A stretch of 64,000 nucleotides of DNA, taken from NCBI GenBank assembly GCA_963829955.1, contig CAWHKS010000005.1, positions 228,497 to 292,496 of the forward strand, in the 5' to 3' direction. This stretch comes from DASTFY01 sp963829955. Lineage in GTDB: Bacteria; Actinomycetota; Acidimicrobiia; Acidimicrobiales; Ilumatobacteraceae. The position numbers and the translations under genes were made by a program. Of this stretch, positions 9,040 through 17,738 are shown piece after piece. Each line of letters starts with the position of its first letter. The first letter of the stretch is position 1. A model generated the notes under the pieces. It ran no database searches and was not told the DNA's origin. It saw only the letters and a list, made by a program, of their open reading frames with translations.

Positions 9040-9578
9040 AGGTGGGCCGCCACGGCCGCTCGGCGCCGGGTGCAGAACGAGATCATCGGACGCCGCCGCC
9101 GCAAGCCCGACCCGCTCTACCGCGCTCGGCGACTGTTGACCATCGCCCCCGAACGGCTACCCGACGAACGCCGCGAGCGGCTCGTCGGGCTGCTCGCCGC
9201 CGGAGAACCCCAGGGGTGAGGTCAAGCTGGCCTGGCACGCCGGTTATCGGATAAGAGGTCGTCAGGGCGATCTACGACCACACCGATCCCGAGCTGGCCG
9301 CAGCCTGGGTCGATGAGATCATCCGCGACTTCGCCGACCCAGAGATGCCAATCGAAATGCGCCGGCTTGGCCGGACCATCCGCCGCTGGCGGGACCAGAT
9401 CGTGGCTTGGCATCGCTCGCACGTCAGCAACGGGCCCACCGAGGCGATCAACAACCTCGTGAAGCGCATCAAGCGGGTGGCGTTCGGAATGCGCCGCTTC
9501 CGCAACTACCGAATCCGGGCACTGCTCTACGCCGGCCGACCCAACTGGGATCTGCTCGACACCCTCACCCCACCATGA
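9040..9578 (+). pseudogene. ISL3-family transposase, C-terminal remnant
   Basis: The first frame carries RRRVQNEIIGRRRRKPDPLY and RARRLLTIAPERLPDERRER, then GEPQG and a stop at 9219. The second frame gives VRAIYDHTDPELAAAWVDEI, WRDQIVAWHRSHVSNGPTEA, INNLVKRIKRVAFGMRRFRN and YRIRALLYAG, the classic end of an ISL3 DDE transposase (NGPTEAxNxxxKxxKR). About 13 extra bases near 9240 separate the frames. The 5' half and the IS ends are missing. Confidence 0.75.
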
Positions 9579-9592
9579 GATCCGAAGAGCCG

Positions 9593-10018
9593 TCACTCGA
9601 CGGTCAGGCTGCCCTTCATGCCGGCGTCGAAGTGCGTCGGAATGCCGCAGATCACTTGATAGGTGCCCGCTTCGTCGACAGTGAACTTCTCGGTGGTGGA
9701 GTCGTCCGCTGGGACCTCCTCGACCTCGAAGAGGATCTTGTCCTCCGCGAAATCGTCTTCAGAGGCGAGGTCCTCGCCGAGCTTGATCACCGCCCACTCG
9801 TGCGGGACCGACCCGTCGTTCTTGAAGTCGATGGTGAACTCCTCACCAGCGGGCACGGTCCAGGAGTCCGGCTCGAACTCGAACTCCGACGCAGTCGCCT
9901 CAATCGAGGTCGACACCCCGCCGCCGCCGCCGCCGCTGTCATTCTCATCGCTCCCGCAGGCTCCGAGCACCAGCCCGGACGCGGCAACAACACCAATCAC
10001 TGCAACTCGAACTCGCAT
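9593..10018 (-). CDS. Cupredoxin-domain lipoprotein
   Basis: 141 residues. A signal peptide ends in the lipobox LVLGAC (Cys21), followed by a glycine-rich linker, so the protein is probably anchored on the outer face of the membrane. The rest is a plastocyanin-like domain with four type-1 copper ligands in the expected order: His73 in SVPHEWAV, Cys124, His129 and Met134 in the ICGIPTHFDAGM segment. An electron-transfer or copper-binding role follows from the family. An in-frame ATG farther upstream would add 35 residues without a signal peptide, so the chosen start is preferred. No redox partner is adjacent. Confidence 0.85.
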   Translation of the reverse strand: MRVRVAVIGVVAASGLVLGACGSDENDSGGGGGGVSTSIEATASEFEFEPDSWTVPAGEEFTIDFKNDGSVPHEWAVIKLGEDLASEDDFAEDKILFEVEEVPADDSTTEKFTVDEAGTYQVICGIPTHFDAGMKGSLTVE

Positions 10019-10426
10019 CGTCCGCTCCCTTCCGTGGGAAACACCCATCTCTACTTGGCATCGCAACACCTCGCCGGGGCTGCGGCCAGGGCCGAACGTC
10101 CCTCCTGCTCCGTAGTCCGTCAATCCGAGCGAACACCGGGAGGAACCGAACTACGCGGGAGGTCGCGGACGTTGCCGAGGGTGCCCACGAGCGCGACGAC
10201 GACGGCCAGCCGGTCAAGGAGCGCCATGTCTGCCGTCAGAGAGGCGATGGACGGCGCGCGTGCGACCTGCACCAAGCGAGCCCGACGCCGATCTCGCGGT
10301 ACCGGACAGCTGGTCAACGGCGAGGCTCCATGACTGGACCGGCCGGGGGGCGACCACTTCTGCCGTCCCGCGTCAGGGGTCAGTGGGGACACCCCGCGTA
10401 CGCCCGGCTGGGTTCTCGCTCACCCG
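10019..10426. other. Intergenic stretch upstream of the cupredoxin gene
   Basis: About 400 bases in which neither strand has a convincing frame. It should hold the cupredoxin promoter, but no confident -35/-10 pair was picked out. Confidence 0.4.
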
Positions 10427-10640
10427 TGCGGCCAAACGCCCCGGTGGACGCCTCCTCGTCAAGGCGCAGGACTACATCAGCTCCGGGACCTACCAGAACG
10501 GCACGGCTGGGTGATCCAGGACGCCGAGGCCCTGGGGTTGGGGCTGACCGACCGGTTCGAGTACATCACCAAGCCCCGGCCCCAGCCCGGGAGCCGACGC
10601 CAGGTCCACGGCCACCGGAACAGCTACCGCAACGAACCCG
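10427..10640 (+). pseudogene. Methyltransferase (DNA-methylase-like) fragment
   Basis: Reads RPGGRLLVKAQDYISSGTYQ NGT, then after a frame change WVIQDAEALGLGLTDRFEYI TKPRPQP. The pattern RPGGRLLVKxQDY..SG resembles the late part of Rossmann-fold methylases found on mobile DNA. No SAM-binding motif is present and the ends are ragged, so this is a relic. The assignment rests on one motif. Confidence 0.35.
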
Positions 10641-10826
10641 CCATTCGGCCGCTGAACTGGCAATGCTCGAGAAGCCACATGCTCGGCAGGGACTTCTGAC
10701 CCTGGCCGAACCGCGCCGACGCGCGCGACGATCAAGTCGCGACAGTCAATTGAGAGGCGCAGGGATTGCCGAACATTGGCCCCGATGTGTCGGCGCTCTC
10801 GCGCGTCGTTCCGAAAGCGAGGCGAC

Positions 10827-12302
10827 ATGACGTTGATGAGTCGAATCCTCCCTCCCGTTCCCGTGACGAGCTTGGAGGAGTACGTGCGGGATGGTGGCGG
10901 GCGAGCCTTGGCCGCGGCGCGAGAGGTCGATCCCCAAGCGGTGATCGCCGAAATCGAGGAATCAGGTCTGCGAGCCCGGGGCGGCGCTGGGATTCCCTGT
11001 GGGCCCAAGTGGCGGACCGTGCGCGCCTACGGAACCGGTGCCGCTGTGCCACCGTCGGTGGTCGTCAATGCGGCTGAAGGCGAGCCTGGATCGTTCAAAG
11101 ACCGTGCGATTCTATTGCGGAACCCGTACCGGGTGCTGGAGGGCGCGCTCATCGCCGCTCGCGCTGTCGGGGCAAGCGACATCATCATCGCTTTGAAACG
11201 CGCGCAGTCCGAGGTCCGGCGCCGAACCGAGAAGGCACTCGCTGAGGCTCGAGCGGCGGGCTGGCTGGACGGAGTCGAGCTGCACGTGTTCGAGGGTCCG
11301 AACGAATACCTGTACGGTGAGGAAACCGCGATGTTGGAGGCGATTGACGGGCATCCTCCGTTTCCGCGAATCGCGCCGCCGTATCGGCGTGGTGTGCATG
11401 ACGTCGTCGACCGCGCGGTGGGCGTCGATTCGCCGAGCACGTCGGCTGCGCTGGTGGAACTGGCCGGCCCCAGTCGTGACACTGTCGGGTCGCCGGCGTT
11501 GGTCAACAACGTAGAGACGCTCGCCAACGTGCCCGCGATCATGGTCGAGGGGCCCGCATGGTTCCGTTCCGTCGGTACACCGGAGTCGCCGGGTTCGTTG
11601 GTCTGCACGGTGACGGGCGCGACTCGGCGCCACGGAGTCGGCGAGGTGCCGATGGGGACGCCGCTTCAAGAGGTGCTCCGTCTCATTGGGGAGGGGCCCA
11701 ATCCGGGACGTGTCATCAAGGCGGTCATGGGTGGTGCTGCAACCCCGCTGTTGACGGCGGACCACCTCGATACGCCGGTCAGCATCGAAGGCATGCAGAG
11801 AGTCGGCGGCCGCTTGGGCTGTGCTGGGTTCATCGTCTTCGACGACCGCAGCGATATGGCTGCGGTCGCTGAGGGCGTGGCCAGATTCCTGTCGATCGAG
11901 TCGTGCGGATTGTGCGTGCCGTGCAAAGCGGACGGGATGGCGCTGGCTGAGCTGTTCGGTCGCGTACGGCGCTCGCAGGCCAACGACCGCGATCTCGACG
12001 CGATCAAGGACCGCTTGCGTACTGTCACGAACGGAGCACGGTGCGACCTCGCAACCCAGTATCAACTGGTCCTGCAAAGCGTTCTCGACGACTTCGCTGA
12101 CGAGATCGACGCCCACGTACACGGCAGCGCGGCCGCTGCCGCTGCGGAGCTCATTGCCTCCATCGTCGATATTGATGGGTCCGTCGCGATACTCGATGAG
12201 TCCCATCTTCGCAAGCAGCCGGACTGGACTTTCGACGCCCATTGGTCCGGAAAGTCTCCGGCTGACCGACTCTCGAACCTCGGACGCACACACATGGTCT
12301 GA
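10827..12302 (+). CDS. NuoF-like NADH-binding flavoprotein (orphan)
   Basis: 491 residues related to the NuoF/HoxF diaphorase subunit. The FMN/NADH site is visible in ARGGAGIPCGPKW (49-61), VNAAEGEPGSFKDR and GPNEYLYGEETAMLEAIDG (157-175). The SLBB region spans about 240-330. A 4Fe-4S site is formed by SCGLCVPC (Cys360, 363, 366) and Cys406. A C-terminal tail of about 60 residues follows. No NuoE, NuoG or hydrogenase gene is near, so it is not part of a respiratory complex I cluster here; it may act as an NADH:acceptor oxidoreductase or serve a partner elsewhere. The ATG at 10827 follows GCGAGGCG; ATG 10836 is an alternative start. Confidence 0.85.
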   Translation: MTLMSRILPPVPVTSLEEYVRDGGGRALAAAREVDPQAVIAEIEESGLRARGGAGIPCGPKWRTVRAYGTGAAVPPSVVVNAAEGEPGSFKDRAILLRNPYRVLEGALIAARAVGASDIIIALKRAQSEVRRRTEKALAEARAAGWLDGVELHVFEGPNEYLYGEETAMLEAIDGHPPFPRIAPPYRRGVHDVVDRAVGVDSPSTSAALVELAGPSRDTVGSPALVNNVETLANVPAIMVEGPAWFRSVGTPESPGSLVCTVTGATRRHGVGEVPMGTPLQEVLRLIGEGPNPGRVIKAVMGGAATPLLTADHLDTPVSIEGMQRVGGRLGCAGFIVFDDRSDMAAVAEGVARFLSIESCGLCVPCKADGMALAELFGRVRRSQANDRDLDAIKDRLRTVTNGARCDLATQYQLVLQSVLDDFADEIDAHVHGSAAAAAAELIASIVDIDGSVAILDESHLRKQPDWTFDAHWSGKSPADRLSNLGRTHMV

Positions 12303-12468
12303 GCGACCCCACGACCGGCCGTCCGCGATTGAAGTGCGGTCCAGGCGCCAGTCGTACGACGGGAACGAGGGCCTCGACCGGCTGTCGGCCCGTACGCTGG
12401 GGACTGCCGCGTGATCGGGTGACATCTGAGCTGTGGTGCCGTGAGGTGCCGCTGGAAGGATGTTCTCC

Positions 12469-12762
12469 ATGCCCAGGCCCTATCCGCGGGAGTTCCGCGA
12501 GGACGTGATCCGGGTGGCCCGCAACCGCGAGCCCGGCGTCCGGATCAGAGACGTCGCGGCCGACTTCGGGATCTCCGAGGGGTGTCTGACGAACTGGCTC
12601 GCTCGTGCTGATGTCGAAGACGGCATCAAGCCGGGCACGACTGCGGTGGAGAACGCGGAGCTGCGCGCCGCGAAGCGCCGGATCCGGCTGCTCGAGCAAG
12701 AGAACGAGGTCCTGTGTCGAGCGGCGGCGTATCTGTCGCAGGCGAACCTGCCGGGAAAATGA
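12469..12762 (+). CDS. IS3-family transposase OrfA
   Basis: 97 residues. A helix-turn-helix of the transposase_8 type (EFREDVIRVARNREPG, then VRIRDVAADFGISEGCLTNW) is followed by a leucine-zipper-like helix (ENAELRAAKRRIRLLEQENE). It binds the IS ends. The stop overlaps the orfB start (ATGA) and a GGGAAAAT string sits at the junction, the usual place for -1 frameshifting that makes the OrfAB fusion. An ATG nine bases upstream is an alternative start. Confidence 0.85.
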   Translation: MPRPYPREFREDVIRVARNREPGVRIRDVAADFGISEGCLTNWLARADVEDGIKPGTTAVENAELRAAKRRIRLLEQENEVLCRAAAYLSQANLPGK

Positions 12763-13632
12763 TGTACCCGCTCGTCCGTGAGCTCGCCGCCGACGGGATC
12801 CCCGTCACGGTGACGTGCCGGGTCCTCGATATCGCCCGTCAGCCCTCCTACCGCTGGCTCGCCAGCCCGGTCACCGAGGCGGAGCTCGGCGAGGCGCAGC
12901 TCGCGAACGCGGTGTTCGACGCGCATCGTGATGACCCCGAGTTCGGCTACCGCTTTCTCGCCGACGAAGTCCGCAAAGGTGGCTTCGAGGTCTGTGATCG
13001 AACGGTGTGGCGGATCTGCCAGGACAACGGCTGGTGGTCGACGTTCGCCAAGCCCAAGAACCGCAAGAAGGGCAAGCCCGGAACGCCGGCCCACGACGAC
13101 CTCGTCCGTCGGGACTTCCGCGGACGGGCCGAACCAGCTGTGGCTCGCCGACATCACCGAGCACCACACCGGCGAAGGCAAGCTCTACCTCTGCGCGATC
13201 AAGGACTGCTTCTCGAACCGGATCGTCGGCTGGGCCATCGACTCCCGCATGAAGGCCCGCATCGTCGTCGCCGCGATCGAGATGGCTGTCGCTCGCCGCG
13301 GTGACGTCGCCGGCTGCATCCTTCACTCCGACAGGGGCAGTCAGTTCCACGCTCGGAAGGCGCAGCGCGCACTGACCCGCTACCGGATGGTCGGCTCCAT
13401 GGGCCAGGTCGGATCGGCCGGCGACAACGCGGCCATGGAATCGTTCTTCGCGCTCGTCCAGAAGAACGTCTTGAACCGGCGCCGATGGGCGACCCGCGAC
13501 GACCTGCGCATCGCGATCGTCACCTGGATCGAACGCACCTACCACCGTCGCCGGCGACAGGCCGCGCTCGGCCGCATGACCCCCGTCGACTACGAGATGA
13601 TCATGACCCCACAAGCCACCCATGCCGCCTAA
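12759..13632 (+). pseudogene. IS3-family transposase OrfB, frameshifted
   Basis: Starts MMYPLVRELAADGIPVTVTC, with the HTH_21 region (FGYRFLADEVRKGGFEVCDR) and DNGWWSTFAKPKNRKKGKPG. After HDDLVRRDF the frame breaks at about 13122; ADGPNQLWLADITEHHTGEG continues in another frame to 13632. The integrase core is otherwise complete: D in LADITEH, D in HSDRGSQF, E in NAAMESFFALVQKN. One extra or two missing bases at CTTCCGCGG cause the break. The second copy of the element has the identical break, so it is not a private error of this copy. Confidence 0.8.
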
Positions 13633-13846
13633 CCCAACCTGTCACCAGATCGTGCAGCAGTCCCAGCGACCAGCGACGTCGCTCTCGAACGCTCGCGAGA
13701 GCAAGCACACCTCGCAATGGACGGCTGCAACGACGCCGGATAGCCGGCGTTCCATGACGCGGAGGATCGGGCTTATCCCCGCGTTATCCGGCCACTCGCC
13801 GGTCAGGTCCAGGGCGCCGAGTCGACGTTGTCAGTCAGGCGGCATC

Positions 13847-14437
13847 ATGGCGGATGTGGCTGCGCAGCTCTCGGACCTCGAGTGGCCCGTTCGCACCAGC
13901 CGCCTCCTGCTTCGACCGGCGGAGGAGCGGGACGAGGACGCGATCTGGTCGTACCGGCGCGATGAAGAGACCGCTCGCTGGTTGTCCTCCTGGCCTACGG
14001 ATCGGTCGGGCTTTCACCCGTCGATCGAACAGCCGGCCGAGTGGGCCGGCACGATCGTGATCGAGCTCGATGGTGTCGTGATCGGCAACGTGCTCGTGCG
14101 AATCGAGGACCCATGGTCACAGATCGAGGCTCGAGCGGAGGCGGCAGCCACGCAGGCGGAGATCGGATGGGTCCTGCACCCGGACCACGTCGGGCTGGGC
14201 TATGGCACAGAAGTCCTCGAGGTCGTGCTGCGCATCTGCTTCGAACGGCTGGGCCTGCGTCGCGTCGTCGCAGGTTGCTTCGCGGCGAACACGGCGTCAT
14301 GGAGGCTGATGGAGCGACTGGGGATGCGGCGGGAGCAACACGCCGTCAGCGACGCTCTGCACCGCTCGGGTCAATGGATGGACAGCTTTGCCTACGCCCT
14401 CCTCGCCGAGGAGTGGCGGGCACGGTCGCAGTCGTAG
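13847..14437 (+). CDS. GNAT-family N-acetyltransferase (RimJ/RimL-like)
   Basis: 196 residues. Opens with VRTSRLLLRPAEERDEDAIW, the standard RimJ/RimL-type start. The acetyl-CoA loop region is EIGWVLHPDHVGLGYGTEVL, and CFERLGLRRVVAGCFAANTA SWRLMERLGMR is the family's C-terminal beta-bulge and helix. It transfers an acetyl group to an unidentified amine on a protein, small molecule or drug. The ATG is chosen because residues upstream of it fall in IS-flanking sequence. It is convergent with the HD/LuxR regulator gene. Confidence 0.88.
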   Translation: MADVAAQLSDLEWPVRTSRLLLRPAEERDEDAIWSYRRDEETARWLSSWPTDRSGFHPSIEQPAEWAGTIVIELDGVVIGNVLVRIEDPWSQIEARAEAAATQAEIGWVLHPDHVGLGYGTEVLEVVLRICFERLGLRRVVAGCFAANTASWRLMERLGMRREQHAVSDALHRSGQWMDSFAYALLAEEWRARSQS

Positions 14438-14512
14438 TTCGTCGGTCGTCTCGACCGCACGACAAGGCCAGGATCCGGCGTTCTCGGGCCACTAGATCGA
14501 GCGCGGTCGCTT

Positions 14513-16066
14513 CTACCCATTCAGGCGGATCACGTCGTGGTGCACGGCGAACAGCGCAGCAGCGGCCCGAGTCGAGACGCCGATCTTGGCGTAGATGTGT
14601 TGGGCGTGATGCTCGGCCGTACGGCGCGAGATGAACAGGCGCTGAGCGACCTCGGCGTTGCTGTAGCCGGCTGCGATCAAGGCGAGAACTTCGACCTCGC
14701 GCCCGCTGAGTCCAGCGGGTCGAGGTGGCCGCCGAACCCCGAGGGCGTGGCCGGCCTCGGCGAGCACGGCAGTGACAGCATCGTGGTCGAGCCCGCCAGC
14801 CTCGGCCTCGGCCGTGAGCATGGCGGCGGCGTGGTCCGCGGCGAACGCCGGCCGGTATGGACGAGGCTGGAGCAGCGCCGAGTAGACGTCCGCGGCGGCG
14901 ACGAGGCGGGCTGCCATTGGCGTGGCGGCTGCGGTGCTGCACCGGTGGTAGCCGGATCCGTCAAGCCGCTCGTGATGCATACCAGCGGTGATCGCGACTG
15001 GTTCGAGCGCCGGCGAGCCAGCCAGGATCCGTTCTGAGTAGTAGCTGTGCATCCGTACCTGCTCCCACTCCACCCCGGTCAGTGCCGCCGGCTTCTCCCA
15101 GATGGCGTTGGAGACGCCGACTCGGCCGATGTCGTGCAGTAGGCCGGCGATCTCGATGCGATCGACTTCGACGTCGTCCAGGCCGAGCCGCCCCGCCCCG
15201 CCCGCTGCCAGCCGGGCCACCTGCTTGGCGTGACCGTGAAAGTACGGCGCCTTCACGTCGGCGAGATCGCCAAACGCTGCCGCCACATCGCGGAGTTCTG
15301 TGCGGCCGCGCTCGATGACCGGGGACGGCTCGACCTCGAGCATGCGGAGGCGAGGATCGCCGTCGTCCACCTCGGCCAGGATGGCCACTGGGTCCTCCAC
15401 GAAGGTGGCCACCACCGCTGGATCAAGGATGATGCCGGCCCGCTGCTGCAGCGCGAAGACGGCCGCGTCGACCCCGCCGAGCTGACCGAAGAACGCGGCA
15501 TCCATCGCCGCCCGAGCGACACGCGAACCAATGGCGATGTCGTCACCCTTGCGTCCCTCGGGAACCCAGCCGCCGACCCAGGACTCGTAGACGTGATAGA
15601 GCGCGTCCTGCGTCGCGGCGGGAAGACCGAGCCGCCGGGCCGTGTCCCGAGCCACCTCGCAGACGCCCACATCTGTGCGCCTCCCCCACTCCGCCCCGTG
15701 AGCGATCGCGAACGCCGAGGCCCGCGCTGCGACCTCGGGCGTCATCCCCCAGGTCATCTCGGGGAGCAGCGTGGCAACCACATCACCGGGGTCGGCCATG
15801 TTCGTGCGCGCCACGGCCCGATTGAGCGCGATGTCGTCGCCGAACGCCGCCGCCGACTCGTGCGCGACACCGACGCATCCCACGTGCATCAGCAGTGCCG
15901 TGTAGAAGCTGTCGCGAATCTCGTCATCGCGCAGGTGCAGGCGGCGAGCCAACGCCGCCGCGACGACGCACGACCGCACCGCCGTACCCGGTGGCAGCCC
16001 GAAACCCAGGTCCGCGGTGATCGACAGCCCCCCGAGCAGTTCAGCTAGCCGCAGGTCTCCCGCCAC
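14513..16066 (-). CDS. HD-domain (HD-GYP-like) protein with C-terminal LuxR HTH
   Basis: 517 residues. A helical N-terminal half contains a degenerate HD-like region (GVAHESAAAFGDD). A metal-dependent phosphohydrolase domain follows, with LLHDIGRVGVSN (His311, Asp312) and HHERLDGSGYH (364-374), close to HD-GYP. A LuxR-type DNA-binding domain ends the protein (about 452-505: LSGREVEVLALIAAGYSNAE VAQRLFISRRTAEHHAQHIY). It probably couples hydrolysis or sensing of a nucleotide signal to transcription; that is inference from the fusion. The same C-terminus appears as a relic at 20.0 kb, also next to an acetyltransferase gene. Confidence 0.9.
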   Translation of the reverse strand: MAGDLRLAELLGGLSITADLGFGLPPGTAVRSCVVAAALARRLHLRDDEIRDSFYTALLMHVGCVGVAHESAAAFGDDIALNRAVARTNMADPGDVVATLLPEMTWGMTPEVAARASAFAIAHGAEWGRRTDVGVCEVARDTARRLGLPAATQDALYHVYESWVGGWVPEGRKGDDIAIGSRVARAAMDAAFFGQLGGVDAAVFALQQRAGIILDPAVVATFVEDPVAILAEVDDGDPRLRMLEVEPSPVIERGRTELRDVAAAFGDLADVKAPYFHGHAKQVARLAAGGAGRLGLDDVEVDRIEIAGLLHDIGRVGVSNAIWEKPAALTGVEWEQVRMHSYYSERILAGSPALEPVAITAGMHHERLDGSGYHRCSTAAATPMAARLVAAADVYSALLQPRPYRPAFAADHAAAMLTAEAEAGGLDHDAVTAVLAEAGHALGVRRPPRPAGLSGREVEVLALIAAGYSNAEVAQRLFISRRTAEHHAQHIYAKIGVSTRAAAALFAVHHDVIRLNG

Positions 16067-16154
16067 GGGCCAAGGCTACGTGCCGCCCCCGAACGCCCAG
16101 ATCACCAACGGCCGGCGGACCCGACAGTCGGTCGTGGGGATCGACGCGCATCTC

Positions 16155-16760
16155 TCAGTCGTCCTGGTCCCGAGTTGCCCACAACTCGGTGTACTGGCCC
16201 GGGGTCAACTCATCGACGGTAAAGCCGGCAGCCGTTACCGCCTCGGCCAAGGCATCGGCGGCCCACACCCTGTACCACCGTCGCCCGTCAGGCTCATCGA
16301 GCCAGCCTGTCTCCCCCGATGACCTCACGCTGACGAAGAGCTTTCCTGCGGGCCGCAACAGCACGCCCAACTGGCCGAGCACGTCGTGCATGTCGACCGT
16401 CGGCAGATGGACGAGCGCCGCCGACGCCCAGATTCCGTCAAAGAACCCACTCGGGAAGTGAGCAGCGACGTCGCGGACGTCGCAATACGTCGTTGGTGCA
16501 TGCCGACAGGCACGAGCGACGAACTCGGGGTTCAACTCGACGCCTCTGACCACGTGCCCGTGGACGGTGAAGCGTTCCAGGTCGCGACCGGGACCACAAC
16601 CGACATCGAGGATCAACGACGGCGTCGGGAGCGACGCAGCGAACCTGGCGACGATGCCAGCGAACTTCGACGCGTACGCAGCCTCGTACTCGTCGACGCC
16701 CGCGCTGTACGCACCAACCGACGCCAGAACGGGATCGGGCGTCGCCTCGCCAGAGCTCAC
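16155..16760 (-). CDS. Class I SAM-dependent methyltransferase
   Basis: 201 residues from a GTG at 16760; the frame is open farther upstream, but there the composition is poor. SAM-binding motif I is LILDVGCGPGRDLERF, the acidic second strand is VRGVELNPEF, and the post-motif region reads FPSGFFDGIWASAALVHLPT, then LRPAGKLFVSVRSS. The tail GFTVDELTPGQYTELWA is typical of small-molecule methyltransferases. The substrate is unknown. The gene lies on the same strand as, and about 90 bases upstream of, the HD/LuxR gene. Confidence 0.88.
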   Translation of the reverse strand: MSSGEATPDPVLASVGAYSAGVDEYEAAYASKFAGIVARFAASLPTPSLILDVGCGPGRDLERFTVHGHVVRGVELNPEFVARACRHAPTTYCDVRDVAAHFPSGFFDGIWASAALVHLPTVDMHDVLGQLGVLLRPAGKLFVSVRSSGETGWLDEPDGRRWYRVWAADALAEAVTAAGFTVDELTPGQYTELWATRDQDD

Positions 16761-17119
16761 CGCCGCATCATGCCAGCGACTGCCGACCCCGACTTCTCGG
16801 TCACCACCGCGAGCCCTGCCTGCGCCTGAGTCTGACCGATACCCACGCCTCACATCGACGAGGGCACTGTCATCCCACGCCGCCTCGTGGGGGTGCTCCG
16901 TGTTCGTCACAGCGCGCGCTTGCGTCGGTTCTGGCGCCATCGAAGCCACACGCGGGGCAGCGCTCATGGCGTCGAGGCACCGTACGACTCTGCTCCGTCA
17001 CCGCGCCGGCCCGTCCGAGTATGACGACGAGCGAGTGAACGCATGCGCGTCCGCAACCACCGGACGGGAGACGGTGGTGACCAGGCTGCGGGCCTTGCCC
17101 AGCTACCGTGGAATGTGTC

Positions 17120-17530
17120 ATGTCGTTCCCTGTGGTCGACGGGCTCCGTGCCATCGAGTTCGGGACGCCGGGTGAGATGCGTCGGCGGCTGGTCGATTTG
17201 GTCGTGAACGGCAACAAGCGGGCCACGGCTGGGTTGCTATCGGAGTACGAGACGGAGAACGAACCCCTCGAGCACGTCGGTGAGCAACTGGTCGTCGTCG
17301 ATGACGATGGTCGGCGCGTCGCCACGGTGAGAGTGACCGGCGTGGACGTCTCGCGTTTCGCCGACGTCCCCGACCGGTTTGCGTTGGCCGAGGCCGAAGG
17401 AGACCTCAACGCTGAGGACTTCCGAGGGAGCCACACGAAGTATTGGTCGTCAGTGGGCACCCCGGTGACCGACGACACCCTGGTCGTCCAGGTGTACTTC
17501 GAGCTCTTGGCGGGAGAGCGGTCTGCGTGA
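17120..17530 (+). CDS. ASCH-domain protein
   Basis: 136 residues. The ASCH beta-barrel pattern is clear: IEFGTPGEMRRRLVDLVVNG NKRATAGLL at the start (the GxKxxT motif of the ligand-binding groove), GEQLVVVDDDGRRVATVRVT GVDV in the middle, and LVVQVYFELL at the end. ASCH proteins bind RNA or modified nucleosides, and some (YqfB type) are amidohydrolases acting on N4-acetylcytidine; which applies here is not decidable. ATG 17120 fits the family start; an in-frame ATG 12 bases upstream is also possible. Confidence 0.85.
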   Translation: MSFPVVDGLRAIEFGTPGEMRRRLVDLVVNGNKRATAGLLSEYETENEPLEHVGEQLVVVDDDGRRVATVRVTGVDVSRFADVPDRFALAEAEGDLNAEDFRGSHTKYWSSVGTPVTDDTLVVQVYFELLAGERSA

Positions 17531-17738
17531 TCTCCCTGGCGCCGGCATGAGACGGCACAGCGTCTCTGCGCGCGCATCCGAGGGTGTTCGCGACCATGGT
17601 GACAATGCCGAGTGGCCGTGTCCGAGTTCACCGGCAACCTGGCCGTCCCTCGGCGCGACCTCGATCGTTGCGAGCGATGGGGGTCGCTGATACCAGTGGA
17701 TCGAGCAAAGGGGTGGGACGTGCGGCTCATCGGGCCAC

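Larger units (their letters stand above)
12398..13665 (+). mobile_element. IS3-family insertion sequence, copy 1
   Basis: About 1.27 kb with orfA and orfB in the IS3 arrangement. Imperfect terminal inverted repeats of about 25 bases are visible: left GGGACTGCCGCGTGATCGGG TGACA, right (reverse strand) GGGACTGCTGCACGATCTGG TGACA. A partial second copy sharing the right end lies at 57237-58197. No clear target-site duplication was identified. Confidence 0.8.

Noticed and set aside
8974..9040. Proline-rich run PPPPPAATTTP considered as a domain linker of a real fusion protein
   Set aside because: It joins an end of a LuxR-type regulator to the middle of an ISL3 transposase, both incomplete, so a recombination junction is the simpler explanation.
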